This document shows, piece by piece, positions 33,304 through 42,318 of a stretch of 64,000 nucleotides of DNA. A model generated the notes under the pieces. It saw only the letters and a list, made by a program, of their open reading frames with translations. It had not been told where the DNA came from and searched no databases. The DNA is taken from positions 4,533,001-4,597,000 of the forward strand of contig NZ_JAVIZM010000001.1 of assembly GCF_031453555.1 (NCBI RefSeq), in the 5' to 3' direction. The DNA is from Bacillus sp. SLBN-46. Lineage in GTDB: Bacteria; Bacillota; Bacilli; Bacillales; Cytobacillaceae. The translations under genes and the position numbers were made by a program. Each line of letters starts with the position of its first letter. Position 1 is the first letter of the stretch.

Positions 33304-34404
33304 ATGAAGAAATTGGAATACAAGAGATTTGAAGAATTACTGTTTCAAGATTCCTGTAGAATTATTGAAGAATTTTCAAGCACTGAACACAACAGAGACG
33401 TCTATGCCTTCTGTATTTACACACAATTAGACCACGGTAATATTGTCCTATTTATCAACACATTGGATTCTTTTAATAAAAAAAGAAGTAGTGGCACCTA
33501 TTACACTATTGAAGATCCATTCTACGGGCTTAGAAATCTAAAATATAGCATTAATGACTTTGGAATCCCTTTTAAGTTCTCCAAAGATATAGAAGAATTC
33601 GCATCCCGCATTGCAACTCAAGAATCGGATGAGTTCGAAGGATGGGACCCACTAATCAAATGTGCTATCAATGTATGCAATCAATTGGATGAACATTTCA
33701 ACTTAATGAACCTGACGGAGGATTTTATTGCTTTTAACATCATTCACGATATGGATTATGATGAACAGATTAACCTTATAAAAGAAACAGTTCCGTTGGA
33801 AAAATTGTATGCTGCCTTTCCGGAAATCGCGAGGTTCGAACAGCTGCAGGTCAACCTTCACCAAATGAGCAAGGAGGAACAAATGAGTTATTGGATAGCG
33901 GCATATGAGGACTTTGTAACCGAGACAGAGGGTGAGGAAGTCAACTATTTAAAGGCGTGCCGACGGAATAAGTATGATGTTGAAAATATCATTAAAAATT
34001 TTGGGAAAGACATTTCACCCAAATTGATATCATTACTTCAGACGTACGGGAAATGTGAGGAATTAAACCATGATTTCGCTTCTTTGCCAAAAGAGGAAAG
34101 GGCGAAAGGCGTAAAAGAAGATAAAACTGGCACCCTTAGTGTATGGACGAAGGAAGGAAAAATCACACACGAATTAATTGACCTAGTTAAATCAACGGGA
34201 GACGAAGAAATGGTAAAGCCGTTGCACGAGTTGCTACAATATTGGTTTACCAAAACAATTGCCTATCCATATGACGGTATCGGTAGGAATGTTTCTCTTC
34301 TTGCAAGAGCGTTGAATTCCCTATCTCCTGGTCAATTTCCCTATCCTTGTATAGGCCGTGGAAATCGATTGGAGAACTATCATCATTTTAACTTAAACCT
34401 ATAA
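33304..34404 (+). CDS. Uncharacterised protein, possibly DUF4303-related N-terminus
   Basis: This 366-residue soluble acidic protein has no signal or membrane segment. The N-terminal part (FEELLFQDSCRIIEEF ... DVYAFCIYTQLDHGN ... FINTLDSFNKK) is reminiscent of DUF4303 proteins, which include presumed immunity proteins of polymorphic toxins. The rest, including a Glu/Lys-rich region and a conserved-looking C-terminal GRGNRLENYHH, I do not recognise. It is a single gene with its own leader hairpin and a strong terminator, and no toxin gene is next to it. A helical-repeat or SMI1-like fold is possible. Function is left open. Confidence 0.65.
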   Translation: MKKLEYKRFEELLFQDSCRIIEEFSSTEHNRDVYAFCIYTQLDHGNIVLFINTLDSFNKKRSSGTYYTIEDPFYGLRNLKYSINDFGIPFKFSKDIEEFASRIATQESDEFEGWDPLIKCAINVCNQLDEHFNLMNLTEDFIAFNIIHDMDYDEQINLIKETVPLEKLYAAFPEIARFEQLQVNLHQMSKEEQMSYWIAAYEDFVTETEGEEVNYLKACRRNKYDVENIIKNFGKDISPKLISLLQTYGKCEELNHDFASLPKEERAKGVKEDKTGTLSVWTKEGKITHELIDLVKSTGDEEMVKPLHELLQYWFTKTIAYPYDGIGRNVSLLARALNSLSPGQFPYPCIGRGNRLENYHHFNLNL

Positions 34405-34445
34405 TTCTTTTTTTAATCTTGCTAATCTCTAAATATAAATAAAAA

Positions 34446-34482
34446 ATGACTATCAAGCAATTTAAAGTTGATAGTCATTTTT
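34446..34482. terminator. Bidirectional terminator
   Basis: ATGACTATCAA/TTGATAGTCAT forms a perfect 11-bp stem with A-run and T-run on the two sides, ending the DUF4303-like gene (+) and the convergent SDR gene (-). Confidence 0.9.
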
Positions 34483-34533
34483 CTTTATATTATTAATGAG
34501 AAGATAGTTATTGTTCTCCCCTACATCACTTTA

Positions 34534-35301
34534 TTATTTCGGCTGCATTCTGATGGCTCCATCTAGTCTGATGGTTTCACCGTTTAGCATTGGGTTTTCA
34601 ATGATACTTTGGACGAGCTGAGCATATTCAGTTGGATAACCAAGCCTTGGTGGGAACGGCACCATTTTCCCAAGTGAATCCCTAGCTTCCTGTGGAAGAG
34701 TATCAAACATTGGTGTGTGGAAAAGTCCCGGTGCGATCGTCATCACCCGGATTCCGTATCGTGCAAGCTCTCTTGCAATCGGTAAGGTCATGCCGACAAT
34801 TCCACCTTTTGAAGCACTGTATGCTGCCTGGCCGATTTGACCGTCAAAAGCAGCCACAGAGGCAGTATTAATGATTACACCTCTCTCGTTTTGTTCATTT
34901 AATTCGTTGCTCGACATTTTCTCAGCTGCAATCCGAATCACATTGAAGGTCCCAATCAAATTGACATTGATGACCTTTGAAAAAAGAGCTAGGTTATGAG
35001 CTCCATTTCTGCCAATGACTTTTTCAGCAATCCCAATTCCCGCACAGTTTACAACCGTATTAACTTCACCTAAAAAGTCAGACGCTTTATTAACCGCTTC
35101 CTGGATGTCCTCTTCCTTCGTGACATCTGCCTTCAAAAATAAAACTGCTTCCCCTAACTCAGATTCGAGCCGCTTCCCATTTTCTTCAGACTGGTCAAAA
35201 ATAACCGCTTTTCCGCCTTTGCCTACAATGTTACGCACAGTCGCTTCTCCAAGTCCTGAAGCCCCGCCTGTAACGATGGCACGACAAGCTTGCATATCCA
35301 T
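34534..35301 (-). CDS. SDR dehydrogenase, 3-hydroxyacyl-CoA dehydrogenase type-2-like
   Basis: This 255-residue short-chain dehydrogenase has the cofactor motif [14 protein letters not shown] and catalytic YSASKGG with the upstream Ser of [11 protein letters not shown]. The sequence resembles mitochondrial HSD17B10, which oxidises 3-hydroxy-2-methylacyl-CoA, so it could be the hydroxyacyl-CoA step for branched substrates. Its own sigma-54 promoter (35340-35356) lies upstream, linking it to the CBS-PAS activator. The start has AAGGGGG eight bases away. It is a single gene, separated from the main cluster by the activator and the unrelated + strand gene. Confidence 0.9.
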   Translation of the reverse strand: MDMQACRAIVTGGASGLGEATVRNIVGKGGKAVIFDQSEENGKRLESELGEAVLFLKADVTKEEDIQEAVNKASDFLGEVNTVVNCAGIGIAEKVIGRNGAHNLALFSKVINVNLIGTFNVIRIAAEKMSSNELNEQNERGVIINTASVAAFDGQIGQAAYSASKGGIVGMTLPIARELARYGIRVMTIAPGLFHTPMFDTLPQEARDSLGKMVPFPPRLGYPTEYAQLVQSIIENPMLNGETIRLDGAIRMQPK

Positions 35302-35339
35302 CCTATTAACCCCCTTAAAAGAATTCTATTTTGTTAAAT

Positions 35340-35356
35340 TGCAAGAATTGTGCCAG
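35340..35356 (-). promoter_or_regulatory. Sigma-54 promoter of the SDR gene
   Basis: On the minus strand CTGGCAC, five bases and TTGCA give a match to the SigL -24/-12 consensus. TTTGGACAG near 35414 is a half-site of the enhancer palindrome found at 31190. Confidence 0.88.
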
Positions 35357-35465
35357 TTGGATATTTTAAGGTTGGTAAAGCAGTTGTCTTATATTCATTT
35401 TTTATATGTATATCGTTTGGACAGTTTTCACAAGAATATGACCGAAATTTGTACAGTCTCAAAAA

Positions 35466-35502
35466 AAGGTCAGGCCCCATTAATAGGAGGCTCTGACCTT
35501 TT
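35466..35502 (-). terminator. Terminator overlapping the end of the MFS gene
   Basis: GGTCAG/CTGACC arms with secondary GCC pairs are followed on the minus strand by a T-run. The stop codon at 35480 lies within it. Confidence 0.8.
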
Positions 35503-36691
35503 TCTTAGAAACGATATTTTCCTGTGACGTAGCCCGTTTCTTTTTTTCCATAATAATAACTAAGGCAATAGCAACTAGTAGAAAAAGACTCGCAATTCGG
35601 AAAATCGACGCCGTATCTACAAACTGTGCAAGGGCGCCAAAAATAACGCCGCTCAGCCCGATCCCCAAATCAATGGAGGAAAAAATCATTCCATTAGCTA
35701 CACCACGACGATTCGTTGGTGTCATTAATAATGCCCAAGACTGAAGAGTAGGGATTAAACAGCCAAAGCCCAAGCCAAAAAGTACGCCTGCAACAGCAAT
35801 TAAGAGGCTTGAATGAGCATAGGAGAGTACCCACATGCCGATAAAAGTAAGGATGGTGCAGAAAAGAACCAGTCCGATTGGGCCTTTTTCATCAAACCAT
35901 TTTCCCGCAATCGGCCTTGCTACCGTAGCCATCAACGCATTAAAAATATAAAATAAAAAGATTTGATCGATGCCTCTTTCTTGACCAAAGATGACAATAA
36001 ACGTCACGATTGATCCGTAGCCAAGATTGATAATAATCGTTATAAACGCAGGAAACCAGCTTGATTTTTCAACTAACGACCCTACATAGGAAAACTTTAA
36101 GTCTTCTTTTTTCGTATGTAGGACAGCTTCAGGAGTTTGATAACGTACAATCAAAAGCAACACAATTGCAATAACCCCTAAAAAAGCTGAAATATAGATG
36201 AGATTAGTAAATGTAGTAATTTTATATAGAAAGATTCCTAGACTTGGCGCAATAATCATCCCAATCGTAATCGACAGGCCGAAATAGCCCATCCCTTCAC
36301 CAAGCCGTGAATTAGGAATAACATCAACTGCTGCCGTCCCGTTAACCGTTGTTGACCAACCCCAAGCTAATCCATGGACCAAGCGGAACAATAGAAAAAT
36401 CAGAACTACTTGTGAAATCGGATAAAGAATGGTAATGAGTAAGAGCATAATTGCGCCGGATATTACCAGTGCTTTTCTCGGTTTATATTCAAGCATAAAG
36501 CCGATAAAAGGCCGGCTAATGACAGCACCTATCGAAAATAATGCCGTTACTAACCCAATCTCTAATCCAGATGCTCCAATTGACTTTATATATGGCGGTA
36601 GAGTCGGAATAAGCATTTGGAATGACATAAACACAAATAAGTTCCCTACCATGAGCATAATAAATGACTTCGTCCACAAACGCTCCTTCAT
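35480..36691 (-). CDS. MFS transporter
   Basis: This is a membrane protein of about 403 residues with twelve hydrophobic helices of the major facilitator fold. The motif-A loop (FIGFMLEYKPRKALVISG) is degenerate compared with drug antiporters, while the second half (RPIAGKWFDEKGPIG) is closer to consensus. Starts at 36745, 36709 and 36691 are in frame; AAGGAAG at good spacing supports 36691 (MKERLWTKSF). It is a single gene with its own terminator between the SDR and the 2-hydroxyacid dehydrogenase. Substrate unknown; it may be a drug or metabolite exporter of the YbcL/YdhP-like group. Confidence 0.86.
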   Translation of the reverse strand: MKERLWTKSFIMLMVGNLFVFMSFQMLIPTLPPYIKSIGASGLEIGLVTALFSIGAVISRPFIGFMLEYKPRKALVISGAIMLLLITILYPISQVVLIFLLFRLVHGLAWGWSTTVNGTAAVDVIPNSRLGEGMGYFGLSITIGMIIAPSLGIFLYKITTFTNLIYISAFLGVIAIVLLLIVRYQTPEAVLHTKKEDLKFSYVGSLVEKSSWFPAFITIIINLGYGSIVTFIVIFGQERGIDQIFLFYIFNALMATVARPIAGKWFDEKGPIGLVLFCTILTFIGMWVLSYAHSSLLIAVAGVLFGLGFGCLIPTLQSWALLMTPTNRRGVANGMIFSSIDLGIGLSGVIFGALAQFVDTASIFRIASLFLLVAIALVIIMEKKKRATSQENIVSKKKVRASY

Positions 36692-36884
36692 CCTACCACT
36701 TCCTTCCATCAAAAAAGAACCTTCTCCGAGAAGATTCTCATTCATTTATTTTATTTCGTATCACTAAATAATAGCACAGAAGCTGGAAAAAGGAAAACAG
36801 AAAGATTATTCGAAACAAGTTAATATTTCTGCCTATTTACGTTATCATTAAATCAGATAAACATCATACGAACGGAGGATTCAT

Positions 36885-37847
36885 ATGCAAAAAAGAAAGC
36901 TAGTCATCACCCATAATTTAGATCTAGACCATATCAATCTACTGGAAAATATCTTACCTGACTGGGAGTTACTCATCGGTAAGGACAAAGAAGTTTGGCA
37001 GGAACATTTGCAAGAGGCCGAAATTATCGCTGGCTGGAAAAAAGGATTGGAAGAAGAGATTCTTGCCCCGCAATCCAAGCTTAAATGGCTGCAAACCTGG
37101 AGTGCTGGTGTGAATAACTTACCACTAGATGAATTAAACAATAGAAACATAACAGTTACCAGTGCCAATGGTGTTCATGCGTATCCTATTTCCGAAACGA
37201 TTTTCGCCTTGATGCTAGGCCTAACACGTAAGCTGCATACATATGTCAAAAACCAGCAATCAAAAACCTGGCACCACGCACACATGGGACTAGAAATGCA
37301 TGAAAAAACAGTGGGGATTATTGGCGTTGGTGAGATTGGAAAAGAAACAGCGAAGATTGCCAATGCATTTGGAATGAACGTCCTTGGTGTCAGGCACTCA
37401 GGTCAGCCAGCAGACTATGTTGATGAAATGTATAGACCAGACCAATTAAATGTATTGCTCCCTAAGTGTGATTATGTGGTGGTGACGTTACCTCTTACAA
37501 ACGAAACTCATCGATTATTTGGTGCTGAACAATTTAAGCAAATGAAGTCTTCTGCCTTTTTCATTAATATTGGTCGAGGTGAAATTGTGGTGGAAGAAGA
37601 GCTTATACAGGCATTGAAGGATGGAACCATAGCCGGTGCCGGATTAGATGTATTTGAAAAAGAACCGCTCACAACAGAGAGCCCATTATGGGAAATGGAG
37701 AACGTCATCATTACCCCGCACACTTCCGGTTCTACTGAGCATTATAATAAGCGGGTCATTGAAAATATCCTTATCCCGAACTTAAAGGAATATCTAGCAG
37801 GAAACATCCCGTCAATTAACCGCGTTGATTTTACAAAAGGATATTAA
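36885..37847 (+). CDS. D-isomer specific 2-hydroxyacid dehydrogenase
   Basis: This 320-residue NAD-dependent dehydrogenase of the PGDH/glyoxylate-reductase family has the Rossmann motif GVGEIGKE near 145 and catalytic Arg in NIGRGEIV. The Glu is in DVFEKEPL and the His in TPHTSGSTE. It reduces a 2-keto acid or oxidises a D-2-hydroxyacid. The 320-residue length and the lack of ACT/ASB domains rule out the biosynthetic serine-pathway enzyme SerA of B. subtilis type. It is 15 bp upstream of the glycerophosphodiesterase-like gene and probably co-transcribed. An ERYGGA-type ribosome site GGAGG lies upstream. Confidence 0.9.
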   Translation: MQKRKLVITHNLDLDHINLLENILPDWELLIGKDKEVWQEHLQEAEIIAGWKKGLEEEILAPQSKLKWLQTWSAGVNNLPLDELNNRNITVTSANGVHAYPISETIFALMLGLTRKLHTYVKNQQSKTWHHAHMGLEMHEKTVGIIGVGEIGKETAKIANAFGMNVLGVRHSGQPADYVDEMYRPDQLNVLLPKCDYVVVTLPLTNETHRLFGAEQFKQMKSSAFFINIGRGEIVVEEELIQALKDGTIAGAGLDVFEKEPLTTESPLWEMENVIITPHTSGSTEHYNKRVIENILIPNLKEYLAGNIPSINRVDFTKGY

Positions 37848-37862
37848 CAAAGGAGCAACAGC

Positions 37863-38798
37863 ATGCAGCAAGTTGTAATTGAAAAAATACCAAAAAAGAA
37901 AAAGCGCCTTGTAAAAGCTTTAATATATATTGTTACTGCCATCCTTATTTTCCTGCTAGCCGTTAATTTCATACCGGTTAAGCAAATGAGCCAAAAAAGC
38001 TTTTTCAAAAATAACCGGCCATTAGTCATTGCGCATCAAGGCGGTGAGCTACTTGCCCCATCTAATACAATGGCGGCGTTTACGAACGCAGCAAATATGG
38101 GTGTGGATGTAATTGAGACTGATCTCCATATTACAAAAGATGGGTATTTGGTTGCTATCCACGATCCGACAGTTGATCGAACAACGAATGGACATGGATC
38201 GGTGGCAGACATGACATTGGAGGAAATCCAAAAGCTTGATGCGGGTTACCATTTTAAAGACCTTAATGGAAACTTTAGTTACCGAGGAAAAGGAGTCTAC
38301 ATTCCCACTGCCGAAGAAATGTTTCAGACGTTTGGTGATATGAGAATTGAAATGGAGATTAAGGACGACAATCCGCCTGAACGAATCGAAGAAATGGCCG
38401 CTAAACTATGGGCACTTATCGAGAAATATCACATGGAGGATAAAATTCTGGTGGCTTCTTTTGACCAAGATATTCTAGATACTTTTAACAAGCATGCGAA
38501 GGACCGGGTAGCCACTTGCGGCGGAAAACAAGAGGTAACGAAATTCGTTGTCTTCCATAAGTTCTTCCTACGGAACCTTTATCAGCCAGAGACTGATTCC
38601 TTTCAAATCCCCACCGCAGATAGCGGCTTTGATTTGACCGATCAGAAGTTAATTAACGGGGCACACCGACGTGGACAAGACATAAGCTATTGGACCATTG
38701 ACGATCCAATAGAAATGAAGAAACTCTTAGATGCAGGTGCAGATGGAATCTTAACCAATCGACCGGACTTACTTTTACAATTAGTTGCTGAAAAATAA
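37863..38798 (+). CDS. Membrane-anchored glycerophosphodiester phosphodiesterase-like protein
   Basis: This 311-residue protein has an N-terminal membrane anchor (about 20-40) and an extracellular GDPD TIM barrel. It has the ETDLHITKDG metal motif and the general acid/base His of AIHDPTVDRTTNG, but the first signature, normally HRG...ENT, reads HQGGELLAPSNT. The phosphate-binding Arg is thus Gln and the metal-ligand Glu is Ser. This suggests a distinct subfamily with altered chemistry or substrate, though the overall family match is firm. Possible substrates are glycerophosphodiesters or teichoic acid-derived material at the cell surface. Co-transcribed with the upstream dehydrogenase and followed by a terminator. 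Confidence 0.85.
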   Translation: MQQVVIEKIPKKKKRLVKALIYIVTAILIFLLAVNFIPVKQMSQKSFFKNNRPLVIAHQGGELLAPSNTMAAFTNAANMGVDVIETDLHITKDGYLVAIHDPTVDRTTNGHGSVADMTLEEIQKLDAGYHFKDLNGNFSYRGKGVYIPTAEEMFQTFGDMRIEMEIKDDNPPERIEEMAAKLWALIEKYHMEDKILVASFDQDILDTFNKHAKDRVATCGGKQEVTKFVVFHKFFLRNLYQPETDSFQIPTADSGFDLTDQKLINGAHRRGQDISYWTIDDPIEMKKLLDAGADGILTNRPDLLLQLVAEK

Positions 38799-38804
38799 GG
38801 TTAA

Positions 38805-38833
38805 GGGCTGCACCACTATGGGCAGCCCTTTTA
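38805..38833 (+). terminator. Terminator of the dehydrogenase/GDPD operon
   Basis: GGGCTGC/GCAGCCC with loop ACCACTATGG, followed by TTTTAT on the + strand. Confidence 0.85.
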
Positions 38834-38837
38834 TAGT

Positions 38838-39545
38838 TTAATTGATATCCACCTTTTCAATATTTCTAAAGGATAAATAAGCGATCACACAGCCGGCAAG
38901 AGCAAGGGCGATTGGCACGACAATGAACGAAAAAAGATTTACATTATCAGCAGAAGAGCTCGAGATTGAAACCAAAACGATTGCTGATACTATCGTGGCT
39001 GGAACTGACTTTTTCTTCATTCCAAAATACAATGGAATTAAGGCCATTCCTGCTGAGGCAACCGCGCCAAGAGTCATGCTAAGAAATCCATTCACTAAGA
39101 CATCTGTTGTTAATGCCTTAGGTACAAAATGAAAATAGGAATCGGCTAAATAAAACATGCTACCAACAAAGATGTTTGACAAGAAGATCGTTAGAAATGT
39201 AAAGCACGCAACAATAATTAACTTAGAAATGATGATTTTCTTTCGATTAATCGGATACATAAACATCAAGGAAATAGAATTACTCTTATATTCATCAATA
39301 ATGAGTCTAGAAATCAGCACGGCTGCAAAAATAATAAAGATGCTTCTAATAATACTACCAAATGCCCCGAAAGCCATGTCATAGCTAGGAAATGCGATAT
39401 TCCCATCACTTTTTTCAGCAAAGTACAACATACAAAGTACGCCTATAACTACCACATTGGCAATCAACACATTTTTAATATATGAAATCAACTTAAACTT
39501 TTTTATTTCAAGACTGATTAATTTACGCACTAATACCGCCTCCAT
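38838..39545 (-). CDS. ABC-2 type transporter permease (BcrB-like)
   Basis: This 235-residue membrane protein has six hydrophobic segments, of the ABC-2 permease type found with BcrA-like ATPases in bacitracin and lantibiotic resistance. The charged cytoplasmic stretch YKSNSISLMFMYPINRKKII lies after helix 2, as usual. It overlaps the ATPase gene by 23 bases. Together they probably form an exporter or flippase-type complex acting on cell-wall-active peptides, controlled by the adjacent two-component system. The specific drug is unknown. Confidence 0.88.
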   Translation of the reverse strand: MEAVLVRKLISLEIKKFKLISYIKNVLIANVVVIGVLCMLYFAEKSDGNIAFPSYDMAFGAFGSIIRSIFIIFAAVLISRLIIDEYKSNSISLMFMYPINRKKIIISKLIIVACFTFLTIFLSNIFVGSMFYLADSYFHFVPKALTTDVLVNGFLSMTLGAVASAGMALIPLYFGMKKKSVPATIVSAIVLVSISSSSADNVNLFSFIVVPIALALAGCVIAYLSFRNIEKVDIN

Positions 39546-40446
39546 TAATAATTGTTAAGAAATAATCTTCTAGTGAATGGTTCTTCTTACTAAGTTCTTC
39601 AATCATAACTCCATTTAAAATAAGCGTTTTAGAAATTTCTGCTTGAGAGATTCCTGTTTCATAGATGCGGAAACGTCCCTCTTCTACTACTTTAAAATTA
39701 GTAAACTTAAGGACTTCCTCCAATACATAAAGGGCTTTTTTTACATCATGAACGGCTAGCTCAAGATATTCTGTATTTTGCTCTTGAATTTCGGTCATTG
39801 GAACCTCTTTTATTAACTTCCCCTCACTAATTACCCCGATGGTATCGGCAATCTGTTCAATTTCACCGAGGATATGGGAAGAGATCAATAGAGTCATACC
39901 ATATTCACGGCAGAGCATTTGAAAAAGATTACGCAGTTCTTTAATGCCAACAGGATCCATTCCATTAATCGGTTCATCTAGTATTAACAATTCCGGTTTG
40001 GTAATAATGGCACGAGCGATTCCGAGACGCTGCTTCATGCCAAGTGAGAAGTCTTTAACGGGCTTATCCTCAATATTTGCTAATTTCACTAAGTCCAACG
40101 CTTTATCAATTGCCTTTTTGTCATAGTACCCCATATACTCGCAGTGGAGCTCCAGGTTTTCCCTTGCTGTTAGTCGGTCATAAAAAACAGGATATTCAAT
40201 AATGCTGCCCATCCGCTTAAGGACTTCATAGGAAGTGTTCGTTAGTTTTTCACCAAAGATTTCGATTTCGCCGCTGGTCGGCTTCACTAGGTTGGTGAGC
40301 ATTTTCATGATCGTGGTTTTACCGGCACCGTTTGGTCCGAGAAACCCATAGATTTCTCCTTTTTTCACCTTCATATTGACATTTGATACAACGTCCTTGC
40401 CTTTATATGTTTTTGTTAGTTGATTCGTATTGATGATGTAGCTCAT
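39523..40446 (-). CDS. ABC transporter ATP-binding protein (BcrA-like)
   Basis: This 307-residue ABC ATPase has Walker A GPNGAGKT, signature FSLGMKQRLGIARA (SLGMKQ) and Walker B LILDEPINGMDP. The Q-loop lies in EYPVFYDRLTARENL. The C-terminal extension of about 80 residues after the nucleotide-binding domain is typical of BcrA/YtsA-like ATPases. It powers the BcrB-like permease encoded just downstream. The following 23-base overlap implies translational coupling. A role in resistance to peptide antibiotics is inferred from the family and the neighbouring regulatory system. Confidence 0.9.
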   Translation of the reverse strand: MSYIINTNQLTKTYKGKDVVSNVNMKVKKGEIYGFLGPNGAGKTTIMKMLTNLVKPTSGEIEIFGEKLTNTSYEVLKRMGSIIEYPVFYDRLTARENLELHCEYMGYYDKKAIDKALDLVKLANIEDKPVKDFSLGMKQRLGIARAIITKPELLILDEPINGMDPVGIKELRNLFQMLCREYGMTLLISSHILGEIEQIADTIGVISEGKLIKEVPMTEIQEQNTEYLELAVHDVKKALYVLEEVLKFTNFKVVEEGRFRIYETGISQAEISKTLILNGVMIEELSKKNHSLEDYFLTIINGGGISA

Positions 40447-40540
40447 TTCTATCAGCTCCTCTTCGTCTTTAACTACTTTTATTCTAATCAGCAGAGTTTT
40501 CTTTTTTATTAATCAAATCTTACGAAATTCTTAAGAAAGA

Positions 40541-40568
40541 AAAGGATGTCCCGGAATTCGAGGCACCC
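40541..40568 (-). terminator. Terminator after the histidine kinase gene
   Basis: An imperfect stem GGGTGCCTCG/CCGGGACATCC with loop AATT (minus strand) is followed by a T-rich tract. It separates the two-component system from the ABC transporter. Confidence 0.6.
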
Positions 40569-40576
40569 TTTGAGGT

Positions 40577-41512
40577 TTAGTACATGATTCGATTGAGTTT
40601 TACAGTAAAGGTAGTCTTTTCGTAAGGCTTACTGTTGAGAAAAATTTGTCCGTCCATTTTCTCTACTAATCTTTTTGTAATTGTTAAACCAAGTCCGCTT
40701 CCTTGATACGATTTGTTTCGTGAATCTTCAAGGGTGTACATTCTTTCAAACACCAAATCCTTATGGAGTGCACTAATGCCCTTTCCTTTATCCCATACAT
40801 CTACATACACAGATTTTTCATCATTTCTAAGTGTCAGACCAAGCACTTTCCCCTCACTACCATATTGAATGGCATTAGAAATCAAATTATTCAAGATACG
40901 GTCTAACTCCTCTTCGTTTCCAAGAGCATACAGAATTTCTTCTGGGACATCAATTGCTACATCAAAGCCCTTTGAGGTGAGAACCTCATAAAAGTTTAAT
41001 ATATTTTTCCGGCAAATCTCATTCATGTTCACTCTTGTTAGTGGGATGTCTTTATCCCCAGATTCAAGCTTAGCCAAATCAAAGAACTTCTTAATAAGTT
41101 CTAAAACTTCCACCGTCTTACCATGGACTTTTTGCAAAAGTTCATCCGTTTCTTCCTTGCTTCTATTTTGGTCATTTAACATAATCTCAATGTAACCAAG
41201 CACTACGGTCAGTGGTGTTTTTAAATCATGTGAGATATTAGAAAGCATTTTCCGCATGGATATTTCCGTCTTATTGTGGCTGGCCATGATTTTCTGATTA
41301 TGTTCCAAGAGACGATTAATTTGGATTAATAACTGTTTCATATCTTCACTATCGGTATGTAGTAGCAATTTTTCATCCGTTTGTTCATGGATGATTCGCT
41401 GCAGCTTTTTGTGGAGATACGTTAAATTAGATTGGTCATTTTTTTTCGACCGATATTGTAAAAAGTTTAGGGAAGCTAATCCTATTATGATAATGATTAA
41501 AAATATGACCAT
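40577..41512 (-). CDS. Sensor histidine kinase, single N-terminal membrane segment
   Basis: This 311-residue kinase has one hydrophobic segment (about 1-17) with essentially no extracellular domain, then a coiled linker. The H-box MLSNISHDLKTPLT carries the phosphoacceptor His, followed by N-box NNLISNAIQYGSEG, DKGKGIS and GLGLTITKRL. Kinases without an outside sensor often detect a stimulus through a partner ABC transporter in the membrane, as in BceS-type systems. The BcrAB-like transporter just downstream fits this. The gene starts 3 bp after the response regulator stop, so the two are co-translated. Confidence 0.92.
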   Translation of the reverse strand: MVIFLIIIIIGLASLNFLQYRSKKNDQSNLTYLHKKLQRIIHEQTDEKLLLHTDSEDMKQLLIQINRLLEHNQKIMASHNKTEISMRKMLSNISHDLKTPLTVVLGYIEIMLNDQNRSKEETDELLQKVHGKTVEVLELIKKFFDLAKLESGDKDIPLTRVNMNEICRKNILNFYEVLTSKGFDVAIDVPEEILYALGNEEELDRILNNLISNAIQYGSEGKVLGLTLRNDEKSVYVDVWDKGKGISALHKDLVFERMYTLEDSRNKSYQGSGLGLTITKRLVEKMDGQIFLNSKPYEKTTFTVKLNRIMY

Positions 41513-41515
41513 TAT

Positions 41516-42214
41516 TTAAAACTCCCCGAGCTTGTAACCAATTCCCCATAAGGTTTTGATGTAATTAGGTGAAGAAGGATCATCCTCAATCTTTTCTCGT
41601 AATCTTCTCATATGGACGTTGATTACATTTTCATCCCCGTAGTACTCATCTTCCCAAACTAAGCTATAGATTTGTGCTTTTGTGTACACACGGCTAGGGT
41701 GTGAGATAAATAGTTTCAGAATATGAAATTCCTTTGATGTCAGCTTGATTTCTGTGCTGTTCTTATGTAAGGAGAAATTTTCTAAATCAAGCGTTAAATC
41801 GCCAGCCGTCAGTACCTTTTTCTGTTGCTCTTGTTCGGTACGCGAATAGTGTGTCGCTCTTCTGATCGCCGCCTTCACCCTTGCCGTCAGCTCAATCATT
41901 GAAAACGGCTTAGCGATATAATCATCCGCTCCAAAGCCCAATCCTAACGCTTTGTCTAAATCCCCATCCTTTGCCGACATGATTAACACAGGGATCATGC
42001 TCTTCTCCCTTATGATTTTCAAAAATTCCATTCCATCAAGCTTAGGCAGCATTAAGTCCAGCATAATCAAATCAAATGTGTTGCGTGAAAATACCTCAAG
42101 GGCTTCTTCCCCGTCAAAAGCAGGTACCACCTCATAGCCTTCTTTTGTAAATTGGCCCTTTACCATATCACTGATGGCCCTATCGTCTTCAACTAACAAT
42201 ATTTTGTGTTTCAT
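41516..42214 (-). CDS. OmpR-family response regulator
   Basis: This regulator of about 232 residues has a receiver domain with acidic pocket VEDD, phosphoacceptor Asp in LIMLDLMLPKLDG and Lys in DYIAKPFS. It ends in an OmpR/PhoB winged helix (LTSKEFHILKLF...VINVHMRRLREKI). An open frame runs back to 42331, but GGAGG five bases before the ATG at 42214 (MKHKILLVEDD) sets the start. It is paired with the kinase encoded downstream and probably activates the BcrAB-like transporter genes. Confidence 0.93.
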   Translation of the reverse strand: MKHKILLVEDDRAISDMVKGQFTKEGYEVVPAFDGEEALEVFSRNTFDLIMLDLMLPKLDGMEFLKIIREKSMIPVLIMSAKDGDLDKALGLGFGADDYIAKPFSMIELTARVKAAIRRATHYSRTEQEQQKKVLTAGDLTLDLENFSLHKNSTEIKLTSKEFHILKLFISHPSRVYTKAQIYSLVWEDEYYGDENVINVHMRRLREKIEDDPSSPNYIKTLWGIGYKLGEF

Positions 42215-42289
42215 TTTGTCCTCCACCCTGTTTTTTCCTATATGGTACATTTCCATAATTTGTGTCGAAATTCCTTCATATGAAAAATA

Positions 42290-42318
42290 AAAAAATAGAT
42301 CTAGTCTGAGACTAGATC
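42290..42318 (-). terminator. Terminator overlapping a small gene's stop codon
   Basis: GATCTAGTCTGAGACTAGATC is a near-perfect palindrome; the minus strand continues into a run of seven T. The stop of the 75-residue gene (42312-42314) lies inside one arm. Confidence 0.85.
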
